Source of the DNA: JBBDWK01 sp040902885
GTDB lineage: Bacteria > Acidobacteriota > Terriglobia > Bryobacterales > Bryobacteraceae
NCBI GenBank assembly: GCA_040902885.1
Contig: JBBDWK010000062.1
Coordinates: forward strand, 1-23,901
Direction of reading: 5' to 3'
Length of the DNA stretch: 23,901 bases
Shown: in pieces, positions 9,980-17,368 of the stretch
Layout: the number at the start of each line of letters is the position of its first letter
Position numbering within the stretch: position 1 is the first letter of the stretch
Translations under genes and position numbers: made by a program
The notes under the pieces: generated by a model
Database searches by the model: none
What the model saw: only the letters and a program-made list of their open reading frames with translations
Told to the model about the DNA's origin: nothing

Positions 9980-12310
9980 TCAGCTTCGCATACGGAGCAG
10001 CAGGTAGAGGCCCGCCAGCGCAAAGACGGAGTCCGGCGACCATGCGGCCACGGCCGGAGGCAGCAGGTTCAAATTGCCCGCCTCCTCGAAGAGCCTCCCA
10101 ATGCCCCAGTACGCCATGGCCACCCCGATGCTCACCCCGATGCCCGCCATGGCCCCGCGGTTCCCCACCAGAAAACCGAAGGGCACCGAGATCATGGCCA
10201 TAATCAGCGCGAACAGAGGCACGGAGAACTTCTTGTGAAACTGGACGCGCAGCCGTACGGTGCCGAATCCACTCTGCTGAAGGTCCCGGATATAGGCGTC
10301 CAGTTCCTGGAAGTTCATCTGCTTGTGCTGCTTCTCTTCCTTCAGAAAATACTCGGGGCGCTCGTCCAGTTCGGGGAACGTAGTCTTTTCGAAGGTCTGG
10401 AAGTTCCAGCCCGCCTGGCCGCCCACGTCCCGGCTCCAACCGTTGTGAAACACCCAGGCTTTGGTCTGCGGCTGCCACTCGGCCAGCTCCGCGGAGATGT
10501 GCCGCTTCAGCACGAAGGTAGACGGTTCCAGCTCGTAAACGTTTACTCCCACCATCATGTCTCCGGCCGCATCGAAGTGCCGGTAATAGTAAATGCGCGA
10601 GCCGCTGCCGAAGATCCACTTGCGGTCCGGCCGCAGGTAGGTCTGCGTGGGGCGCCCTTTGATCTCGTCCCGGATGGCGTCCTGCTTGATGTTGGCCTCC
10701 GGCACATAGTAATGGTCGAAAGCAAACAGAGCCACGCTCAGCACGGCGCTCACCAGCAGGACCGGAGCGGACAGGCGGTGTACGCTCACCCCGCAGGCTT
10801 TAAACGCGATCACTTCGTTGTGCTTGGTCATCACGCCGAAAGTCACCAGCACGGCCACCAGCACGCTGATGGGCGTGGTGTCGTAAATCAGCTTCGGCGT
10901 CAGGAAAAGCAGGTAGGTGAGCACGCGCGACATCGGGATGCGGTTGCGGATGATGTCGCCGAGCAGCTCGAAGAAGGTGTAGACGTGCGTCATCAGCACA
11001 AAGCTGGCCAGCAGGAGGAAGAAATAAAAGAGAAAGCGCGTGAGTACGTATTTATCGACGATTTGCGGAAACGGGGGAAGCCAGCTCGGCGGCGCTATGC
11101 GCGGTCGTCCATTGAGCGATTGGGGCAGCCGCGGAGGACGAGCCCGGAAGCGGCGCGACCATGCGCCGAGGGCGGCAATCACGTCGCGCTCGCCGGGTCT
11201 TTCCAAGCGGAGCAACATCACGATTCCGGCGAGCGCGAAAGCCGCGTTGGGAATCCACAGGGCCACCTCCACGGGAAGCGTGCGCTGGCGGGCCACGCCA
11301 GTCAGGCTAATGAATGCCAGGTGGTAGCAGAAGAACGCCAGGAAGATGCCCATCACATAGCCTGCCGACTTGCCGCCTTTCCGCGACGAGATGCCGAGCG
11401 ACATGCCGACCAAGGCGAGCATGAGACAGGCCAGCGGCAGCGCCAGACGCCGGTGCAGCTCTATGCGCGCGTCCACCTGTTTTTTGTCGGCCACGTGCGG
11501 CCGCAGCTCGTAGGTGTCCATCTCGCTGAAGGGCCGCGCCTGCCTGCGATTGGGCGGATTGGCCACCAGCGCCTGGTCGCCGCGGGGAAAGGTGCTGTCG
11601 TGCGCTATGGCTTCCTTATCGATTTCATGCGAGCTGGCGTCCTTGAAGCGGAGCTGGATGCGGTTGTGCTCGGGATCGGAGACGGCGATGGCCTCGCGGG
11701 CCACGGTGATGCGCGGTCCTTCGGCCTTCTCGCGCAAACCGGTCTGGCGGTGCTCCGGCGGCGTCAGGTCCGCCATGAAGACCCTCTCCCAGACCACTAC
11801 CGGACCGGGGCGAACTTCGCCGACATAGAGAATCGTGTTGGGGAATTCTTCCTGGAAGACGCGGGGCTGGATCTCGGCCGTCAACTGCGTGCGCGCGAGC
11901 TCGTTGACGATACGGTAAGTTTCCCGAATGGCCAGAGGGGAGAGCCATAGCGAAGCGGCCCCGGCAAGAGAGGTAGCCATCAGCGCGAAGACCACGACGG
12001 GAAGGATCAGCTTGCGGCTGGGGATGCCCGCCGCCCGCATGGCTGTGATCTCGCCGTCGCTCGAGAGGCGCCCCAGGCCAATGAGAATTCCGATCAATAC
12101 GCCGAACGGCACGGTCAGCGGAAGAACCGGGCCGAGCGAAAGGGCCAGCAGGTAGACCACCGTTTCCCACTTAGGAGAACTGCGGACGAGAAGCTCGAAG
12201 AGGCGGGTTTGACCGACACTCTGCAGAAAAATGACGAACGTGGCGAGGATCGTGCCGAGCAAGGCGCTCGAGAAGATCTCTCGGAACACATAGCGGTGCA
12301 GAATTCCCAT
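9980..12310 (-). CDS. lptFG: Fused LptF-LptG lipopolysaccharide export permease
   Basis: A 776-residue inner-membrane protein built of two YjgP/YjgQ units in tandem. The first (about 1-370) starts MGILHRYVFREI and carries LSSDGEITAMRAAGIPSRKL. The second (about 418-776) starts QIVDKYVLTRFLFYFFLLL and carries KHNEVIAFKACGVSVHRL. Each half has the expected pattern of two N-terminal membrane helices, coupling loop, two more helices, periplasmic beta-jellyroll region and closing helices. LptF and LptG normally form the heterodimeric channel of the LptB2FG exporter that pulls LPS from the inner membrane; here one chain supplies both. No LptB or LptC gene is in the window. The start is uncertain: ATG 12310 gives the usual N-terminus, a TTG at 12328 would add six residues, and neither has a Shine-Dalgarno. 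Confidence 0.93.
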   Translation of the reverse strand: MGILHRYVFREIFSSALLGTILATFVIFLQSVGQTRLFELLVRSSPKWETVVYLLALSLGPVLPLTVPFGVLIGILIGLGRLSSDGEITAMRAAGIPSRKLILPVVVFALMATSLAGAASLWLSPLAIRETYRIVNELARTQLTAEIQPRVFQEEFPNTILYVGEVRPGPVVVWERVFMADLTPPEHRQTGLREKAEGPRITVAREAIAVSDPEHNRIQLRFKDASSHEIDKEAIAHDSTFPRGDQALVANPPNRRQARPFSEMDTYELRPHVADKKQVDARIELHRRLALPLACLMLALVGMSLGISSRKGGKSAGYVMGIFLAFFCYHLAFISLTGVARQRTLPVEVALWIPNAAFALAGIVMLLRLERPGERDVIAALGAWSRRFRARPPRLPQSLNGRPRIAPPSWLPPFPQIVDKYVLTRFLFYFFLLLASFVLMTHVYTFFELLGDIIRNRIPMSRVLTYLLFLTPKLIYDTTPISVLVAVLVTFGVMTKHNEVIAFKACGVSVHRLSAPVLLVSAVLSVALFAFDHYYVPEANIKQDAIRDEIKGRPTQTYLRPDRKWIFGSGSRIYYYRHFDAAGDMMVGVNVYELEPSTFVLKRHISAELAEWQPQTKAWVFHNGWSRDVGGQAGWNFQTFEKTTFPELDERPEYFLKEEKQHKQMNFQELDAYIRDLQQSGFGTVRLRVQFHKKFSVPLFALIMAMISVPFGFLVGNRGAMAGIGVSIGVAMAYWGIGRLFEEAGNLNLLPPAVAAWSPDSVFALAGLYLLLRMRS

Positions 12311-12334
12311 GAGCAGGATGCGGAACAAGGCCCA

Positions 12335-12353
12335 GGCAGGCTAAATGCCTGCC
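12335..12353. repeat. Short hairpin between lptFG and the PhoD-like gene
   Basis: Arms ggcaggc (12335-12341) and gcctgcc (12347-12353) pair perfectly around the 5-nt loop taaat. In an lptFG message this hairpin sits in the leader, 6 nt before the alternative TTG start. It may be a small dispersed palindrome or a leader structure. No poly-T follows on either strand. Confidence 0.6.
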
Positions 12354-12390
12354 CCACCCATTCAGATCATAGCAATGGCGCCCTGATAAG

Positions 12391-14673
12391 ATGGACGTCT
12401 TCATGCCGAGCAGACGCAGATTCCTTCGCGGTACAGGTACCGGGCTGGCGGGGGCCGTGCTCGCCTCCGGCACTCCCCAGAACGAAAAACTTCTTTGGAC
12501 GCCCGTCGAGGCGCCGCCCACAAACGTGACCCGCACATGGCTCGGGCCGTCCTTCTGGGCCAACCGGCTCCAGGACTGGCGGTTGCATGAGGGCCGGCTG
12601 GAGTGTTTGACGGGCGCACCCGGCGATGAAGTGCGCGCGGTTGCCCTGCTGACGCGGGAGATGGTCAAAGGGGCCCGGCCGGCGCACATTCAAGTGCGGA
12701 CGGGCGCCATCGAAAGCGGCCCGGGATTCCGCGGCTTCCTGATTGGCGCGGGCGGCGGGCTTCTCGACTACCGTGCCGCGGCGCTGGTACATAAGTCATC
12801 GGGCGTTGGCGGCGGCATCCTGTGCGTCTATGAGTCCGATGGCATAGTCCGGTTCCGCGAGCATACTTCCGAGGAGCAGCCCTTACGCTTCGCCGAGTTG
12901 GAGGGAGAGCGGAGCGGAAAGTCTTCCTATCGCGATGAAGCGATTCTGCAGCTCAATATCACGCCAACGGGAGCGGGCCGCTTCGACCTTGAGATGACCG
13001 CTTCGGATGCGGCGAGCGCAGTCCTCCGGAACGTTGCCGAAGCCGATATCCTGGGCGGCATTTCGCTGGTCTCGTCGCCTATGCCCGGCCGGGCCGGCGC
13101 CCGCTACTGGTTCGGCAACCAGGAGACGGCTGGAGCGAAGATCGCCCTTCACCCGGAACGCTCCATAGGTCCCATCCTGGGCGCCATGTATTCGCTAAAC
13201 GGCAAGGTGCTGAAACTCTCCGCGCAGTTGACACCAATAGGCGAAAGCGAGCCGCAAAACGTGAAGCTCGAGTACCGGGTGAAGGGCGGTGCGTGGAAGA
13301 ACGGCGCGACCGCGCGGCTCTCCCCCGGTTTCGTGGCGCAGTTCCGCCTGGAGCCGTGGGACGCAAGCCGCGAATGGGAGTACCGTGTGGTCTACGGGGG
13401 CCAGCAATACGCGGGCATCATTCGCAAAGACCCGGTAGATGCCTCCACCGTCTCCATCGCTCTGTTCAGTTGCACTCTGTCAACGGCGCGTTCCATTGAC
13501 GGCGGCGTATTCAAACCTCAAATACCGGGAGAACAGTTTCTGGGCCGGTACACGACCAAGGCGCTGTACTACCCTCACAGCCAGCTCGTCCGAAACGTGA
13601 GCCGGCACCAGGCGCACCTGAACGTCTTTTGCGGCGACCAGTTCTATGAAAACAATCCCACGCGGAAAGACCCGTCGGAAGCCCCCACGCTCGACTATCT
13701 TTACAAGTGGTACCTGTGGGTGCTCTCCTTCCGGGATCTGACGCGCGGAACGCCGTCCATTGTGATGGTGGACGACCACGACGTTTTCCACGGCAACATC
13801 TGGGGCCACGGCGGCCGCCGCGCGCCGGAACGCGTGCAGAACCTGGGCGGCTACATGTGCACGAGCGAGTTCGTCAACATCGTGCAGGGAACGCAGTGCG
13901 GGCACAACCCCGATGCGTTCGACCCCACCCCCGTGGAGCAGGGCATCACCGTCTATTACAGCTCGTTCCGATTCGGCGGCATCAGCTTCGCCGTGCTCGA
14001 AGACCGCAAGTTCAAGACAGCGCCCCCGAAGGGCAATGAGTCCCCGCATGCGGTGCTGCTGGGCGAGCGGCAGGAGAAGTTTCTGGAGACGTGGGCGCGG
14101 GAGCGCGACGGCGCCATCGCCAAAATCTGCCTCACGCAGACCGCCTTCGCCTGCGTGCAGACGGACCCGCAAGGCGCTCCGCGCCGGGACTTCGATTCGA
14201 ACGGCTACCCGAAACCGGGCCGCGACCGCGCCATCCGGCTGTTGCGGGATGCGAAGGCGCTGCTGCTGGCCGGCGACCAGCATCTGGCAAGCGTGGTACG
14301 GCACGGCATCGATACGTTCACCGATGGCGTGGTTCAGTTTTCCGGTCCGGGCGGGGGCACCAGCTTTCAGCGCTGGTTTGAACCGGCCGCGCCGTCGCCG
14401 AATGGCAACTTCACGGATGGTTTCGGCAACAAATTCCGGGTGCTGGCGGTGGCCAACCCGAAGGTGAGCTTCAACGACTATCGCAAGTACAAGGGGCCCA
14501 CCGGACAGGGTTTGGGCGACCGCAGCCTGAAGAGCGAGGGCTACGGGATTGTCCACGTAGACCGGAAAGCGCGTGAGTTTGTGCTGGAATGCTGGTCCTG
14601 GGACGTGGACCCGAAGGCTGCCGGCGCAAAACAGTTCCCCGGCTGGCCGGTGCGCGTGAAGTTTGGCGAGTGA
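12391..14673 (+). CDS. PhoD-like metallophosphatase with long N-terminal extension, Tat-exported
   Basis: A 760-residue protein. The twin-arginine signal SRRRFLRG (residues 7-14) predicts folded export. The metal-binding motifs of the PhoD-like family appear late: FCGDQFYE (413-420), MVDDHD (459-464) and LLAGDQH ending at H631. PhoD enzymes are calcium/iron-dependent phosphodiesterases or alkaline phosphatases; substrate specificity is not readable here. About 240 residues before the usual Fn3-like region (about 270-395, LEYRVKGGAWKN) look like a beta-sandwich domain (WRLHEGRLECLTG near 65), possibly concanavalin-like. ATG 12403, which would give MPSRRRFL, is an equally good start. The gene is divergent from lptFG, and its TGA directly touches the stop codon of the opposing kinase gene. 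Confidence 0.85.
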   Translation: MDVFMPSRRRFLRGTGTGLAGAVLASGTPQNEKLLWTPVEAPPTNVTRTWLGPSFWANRLQDWRLHEGRLECLTGAPGDEVRAVALLTREMVKGARPAHIQVRTGAIESGPGFRGFLIGAGGGLLDYRAAALVHKSSGVGGGILCVYESDGIVRFREHTSEEQPLRFAELEGERSGKSSYRDEAILQLNITPTGAGRFDLEMTASDAASAVLRNVAEADILGGISLVSSPMPGRAGARYWFGNQETAGAKIALHPERSIGPILGAMYSLNGKVLKLSAQLTPIGESEPQNVKLEYRVKGGAWKNGATARLSPGFVAQFRLEPWDASREWEYRVVYGGQQYAGIIRKDPVDASTVSIALFSCTLSTARSIDGGVFKPQIPGEQFLGRYTTKALYYPHSQLVRNVSRHQAHLNVFCGDQFYENNPTRKDPSEAPTLDYLYKWYLWVLSFRDLTRGTPSIVMVDDHDVFHGNIWGHGGRRAPERVQNLGGYMCTSEFVNIVQGTQCGHNPDAFDPTPVEQGITVYYSSFRFGGISFAVLEDRKFKTAPPKGNESPHAVLLGERQEKFLETWARERDGAIAKICLTQTAFACVQTDPQGAPRRDFDSNGYPKPGRDRAIRLLRDAKALLLAGDQHLASVVRHGIDTFTDGVVQFSGPGGGTSFQRWFEPAAPSPNGNFTDGFGNKFRVLAVANPKVSFNDYRKYKGPTGQGLGDRSLKSEGYGIVHVDRKAREFVLECWSWDVDPKAAGAKQFPGWPVRVKFGE

Positions 14674-16620
14674 CTATTTTTTGAAGAGAACGCTCTTCAC
14701 CTTCCGCGCCAACTGAGCCCCTGTGTACGGCTTGTGAATGAATTCGGTTACTCCCCGCCCCGCGAATCGCCGGATGGTCTCCGCTTCGTCGTATCCGCTG
14801 GTGACCATGATGGGGATGTCGGCCCGTATCTTCTTCAGAACCCCGAAAGTCTCTTCCCCGCTCATGCCCGGCATGGTCATATCCAGCAGCACTAGCTCGA
14901 TCTGGGACGCGTTCTCCTGAAAAACCTCGACGCCGGCCCGCCCGTCCCCGGCCAGCAGCACTTCATACCCGTATCGCTCCAGGGCGAAGCGGACAACACG
15001 GCGCACGCTCTCTTCATCCTCAATCACCAGAATCCGCCCTTTGCCGCGCAGGTCTTCTTCGTCCGGCTTCTGTGGGCCAGCCGGTTTGGCGGCCGCCACG
15101 GGAAACAGAACTTTAAAAACGCTTCCCTGGCCCGGCTCGCTGCTCACTTGTATGGCGCCCTTGTGCCCGCGCACGATTCCATGAACTGCCGGCAGTCCAA
15201 GACCGCGGCCGATGAACTTAGTGGTAAAGAACGGGTCGAAAATCTTGGTCCGTTCTTCCTCGCTCATGCCCACGCCGGTGTCCCGCACTTCCAGGAGAAC
15301 GTAGTTCCCCGGCTTCAATTCCTCGAAAAGCAGATTGTCGCGGAGATCCTCTTCGTTCAAGGTCTGAGCCGCGGTCGTGATGGCAACCACGCCGGAATCC
15401 TCCTCGCGAATCGCCTCGGCGCCGTTAACGGCCAGGTTCATGACAACCTGCTGTATCTGCGCCGTGTCGACTTCGATGAGCGGCAGATCGGGCGCAAGCT
15501 GGAGCCGCAACTCGACGTTCTTGGGAACCGAGGTGTGAATGAGGCCGGCCATCTCACGGACGGTCTCCGAAAGGTCGACCAGCTTCGTGACGAACCTTCC
15601 TTTGCCCGCGTAGGCCAGCATCTGCTGGGTCAAATGAGCCGCCCGCTCGCTCGCCCGGATCGCCTCGTCCAGAAACCGCCGGTTGGGATCGCCGTCGGCC
15701 AACGCTTCCTGAACCAGACCGATGTTTCCCAGAATGCCCATCAGGAGGTTGTTGAAGTCGTGCGCCACCCCGCCCGCAAGCACCCCCAGGCTCTCCATCT
15801 TTCGCGTCTGTTGAAGCTGTTCCTCCAGGCGCTTGCGGTCGGTCATGTCCCGCATCACCTTCGAGAATCCGTGCAGATTGCCGTCTTCATCGCGCAGGAC
15901 CGAGAGCATCCCAAAAGCGAAATAACGCCTGCCATCCTTGCGCACGTGCCATCGCTCGTCTTCGGCGCTTCCCGCGGCTATCGCCCTGCGGACCTCCTTG
16001 TTCGGGATATTATTCGCCCGGTCCTCTGGCGTGAAGATAATCTCCAATGGCTGACCGATTATCTCGGATTCGGGATAGCCCACAATCCGCTCGGCTCCCG
16101 CGTTCCAGGTGATGATCCGCCCTTCCCGGTCGGTAGTGAAGACAGCATAGTCTTTCAGGTTTTCCAGCAACATCCGGTACCGATCGTCGCTCTCCCGCAG
16201 CTTCCTCTCGGTCTGCTTGCGGGCGTGAATGTCGATACAAAGACCGGCGAAACCAAGGATCTCTCCCTTTTGGTCCAGTTGGGGAACTCCCTTGTCCAGA
16301 ACCCAGTGGTATCCCCCATTGTGACGATGGAGACGGTACTCGACTGTGAACGGATGCCGGGCCTCGCAGGCGGAGAGATAAGTATCCTGGCAGCACTGGC
16401 GGTCGTCCGGGTGGACGCACTCCAGCCAACCGTTGCCAGTCAACTGCTCCAGTTTGCAGCCGGTGAAATGCAGCCAGTGCTGGTTGAAGTAGTAGCGAAG
16501 CTTGTCGGGCCCAGCCGCCCAAATCATCCCCGGGATTGTGTCGGCGATGTGCTGCAAGTCACTCACTTCGGAGTCCCTATTGGGTGGGGAGAAAGGCACG
16601 ACGTGAGAACCTAACTCCAT
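14674..16620 (-). CDS. Soluble hybrid histidine kinase, PAS-PAS-HisKA-HATPase-receiver
   Basis: A 648-residue signalling protein with no membrane segment. PAS/PAC 1 spans about 20-140 and PAS 2 about 143-270 (GRIITWNAGAERIVGYPESEIIG). The HisKA domain carries the phosphoacceptor H287 in GGVAHDFNN. The ATPase domain has an N-box (MNLAVNGAEAI), DTGVGM, FDPFFTTK and GRGLGLP. The C-terminal receiver (about 525-645) has the acidic pair in VIEDEES, phosphoacceptor D580 in LLDMTMPGM, and HKPY. All catalytic residues are present, so it should autophosphorylate and pass phosphate to its own receiver. No output regulator or phosphotransferase lies nearby, so the target is unknown. ATG 16620 has no clear Shine-Dalgarno, and a later start is possible. 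Confidence 0.95.
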   Translation of the reverse strand: MELGSHVVPFSPPNRDSEVSDLQHIADTIPGMIWAAGPDKLRYYFNQHWLHFTGCKLEQLTGNGWLECVHPDDRQCCQDTYLSACEARHPFTVEYRLHRHNGGYHWVLDKGVPQLDQKGEILGFAGLCIDIHARKQTERKLRESDDRYRMLLENLKDYAVFTTDREGRIITWNAGAERIVGYPESEIIGQPLEIIFTPEDRANNIPNKEVRRAIAAGSAEDERWHVRKDGRRYFAFGMLSVLRDEDGNLHGFSKVMRDMTDRKRLEEQLQQTRKMESLGVLAGGVAHDFNNLLMGILGNIGLVQEALADGDPNRRFLDEAIRASERAAHLTQQMLAYAGKGRFVTKLVDLSETVREMAGLIHTSVPKNVELRLQLAPDLPLIEVDTAQIQQVVMNLAVNGAEAIREEDSGVVAITTAAQTLNEEDLRDNLLFEELKPGNYVLLEVRDTGVGMSEEERTKIFDPFFTTKFIGRGLGLPAVHGIVRGHKGAIQVSSEPGQGSVFKVLFPVAAAKPAGPQKPDEEDLRGKGRILVIEDEESVRRVVRFALERYGYEVLLAGDGRAGVEVFQENASQIELVLLDMTMPGMSGEETFGVLKKIRADIPIMVTSGYDEAETIRRFAGRGVTEFIHKPYTGAQLARKVKSVLFKK

Positions 16621-16626
16621 GATAAC

Positions 16627-16639
16627 GCGGTATCACCGC
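16627..16639. repeat. Small palindrome just upstream of the histidine kinase gene
   Basis: The sequence gcggt-atc-accgc has two perfect 5-bp arms. It lies 7 bp upstream of the kinase ATG in the 96-bp divergent gap with the 83-residue gene. It could be an operator half-site pair, but it is short enough to be chance. No convincing promoter was found for either gene in this gap. Confidence 0.3.
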
Positions 16640-16704
16640 ACGGACGCCACGCGCAGTTCGAAAGCCAACACTGAGGAAAGCTATCCCGTACGCGTAGTAC
16701 TGGT

Positions 16705-16710
16705 AGGAGG
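16705..16710 (+). promoter_or_regulatory. Strong Shine-Dalgarno of the 83-residue gene
   Basis: AGGAGG is followed by the 6-nt spacer cgtaaa and then ATG 16717. It is the strongest ribosome binding site in the window, and it supports this short reading frame as a real gene. Confidence 0.8.
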
Positions 16711-16716
16711 CGTAAA

Positions 16717-16968
16717 ATGCCCTGGTTGCGTTATTCTGTGTACGTCATGGAGATCGATTCCCAACTTGCCGAGCAGGCTATGCGGCACGGGCTGAACCGA
16801 TTCCCCGAGTTCGCGGATTTCGGACCACGCCTCGTCTGCCGGCAGTTGTATCAAGGAGCGGCTTATATGTTGGAATACCGGCAGCAACCTCCAGGGGAGA
16901 TGTCCGATGCGTGGGACTTTCAAAACGCCGTAGTCAAAACCTATAAGAGCCTGGCGGGTATCCGATGA
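16717..16968 (+). CDS. 83-residue protein of unknown function
   Basis: I do not recognise this protein. It has no signal peptide or membrane helix, and is mixed in charge, with several aromatics and a probable helical N-terminal half (MEIDSQLAEQAMRHGLNRF). It looks like a small soluble cytoplasmic protein. Reality as a gene is supported by a perfect AGGAGG site and by an ATGA overlap: the last four bases (16965-16968) hold both its TGA stop and the ATG of the following 3D-domain gene, so the two should be translated together. It is the first gene of a plus-strand run that continues with the aminotransferase and SDR genes. Confidence 0.75.
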   Translation: MPWLRYSVYVMEIDSQLAEQAMRHGLNRFPEFADFGPRLVCRQLYQGAAYMLEYRQQPPGEMSDAWDFQNAVVKTYKSLAGIR

Positions 16969-17324
16969 AACGGCGCTGCCTTTTGACAGCGCTGGCCGGT
17001 CTGCTCCCCTTCAAAGCATTCGCTCACGTCCGGCGCGCTGTTCTGCACCGATTTACAGCAACCGCTTACGCCCTTCGCGGCATTTCCGCCTCCGGGAAGC
17101 CGGCACGGACCGGCATGGTGGCCGCCGATCCCAGGGTGCTGCCGCTGGGCTCGCGGATCCGCATCCATAACCTGGGCCGGTACTCGGGCGAGTATCTGGT
17201 TGGGGATACGGGCGGGATGATCAAAGGCAATCGCATCGACATCTTCGTCGAGAGCTATGACGAAGCCGTTCAATTCGGGCGGCAGCGGGTTCACGTCGAA
17301 ATTCTCGCAAGCCCGGCGTCCTGA
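16965..17324 (+). CDS. Secreted 3D-domain protein (lytic transglycosylase-like fold)
   Basis: A 119-residue exported protein: signal peptide 1-20 (MKRRCLLTALAGLLPF, AFA site), then a single 3D domain. The three aspartates that name the domain are D55 (MVAADPRVLPLG), D81 (LVGDTGG) and D92 (GNRIDIF). 3D domains share the double-psi beta-barrel active site of MltA-type lytic transglycosylases and occur in cell-wall enzymes such as YocH and RpfB, usually beside binding domains. This is a minimal form with only the barrel. Peptidoglycan cleavage in the periplasm is therefore likely but not shown. The start codon overlaps the stop of the 83-residue gene. Confidence 0.9.
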   Translation: MKRRCLLTALAGLLPFKAFAHVRRAVLHRFTATAYALRGISASGKPARTGMVAADPRVLPLGSRIRIHNLGRYSGEYLVGDTGGMIKGNRIDIFVESYDEAVQFGRQRVHVEILASPAS

Positions 17325-17356
17325 TGCACTGCCGGAAGGCGCTTTGAGGATTCATC

Positions 17357-17362
17357 TATGAT
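17357..17362 (+). promoter_or_regulatory. -10-like TATGAT for a leaderless aminotransferase message
   Basis: TATGAT matches the -10 consensus at five of six positions and ends 6 nt before the aminotransferase ATG at 17369, so transcription would begin at or next to the start codon. There is no properly spaced Shine-Dalgarno (only AAGG touching the ATG) and no good -35. The gene may also be read from the upstream genes. Confidence 0.45.
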
Positions 17363-17368
17363 GTAAGG

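Noticed and set aside
9953..11950. 665-codon open frame on the plus strand opposite lptFG
   Set aside because: The minus strand encodes a clear LptF-LptG fusion. The plus-strand translation is His/Gln/Arg-rich with no domain.
13480..14556. 358-codon minus-strand open frame opposite the PhoD-like gene
   Set aside because: The metal-binding motifs are on the plus strand; the antisense product shows none.
15148..16614. 488-codon plus-strand open frame opposite the histidine kinase
   Set aside because: Every kinase and PAS motif is on the minus strand; the plus-strand frame has no ribosome site or recognisable fold.
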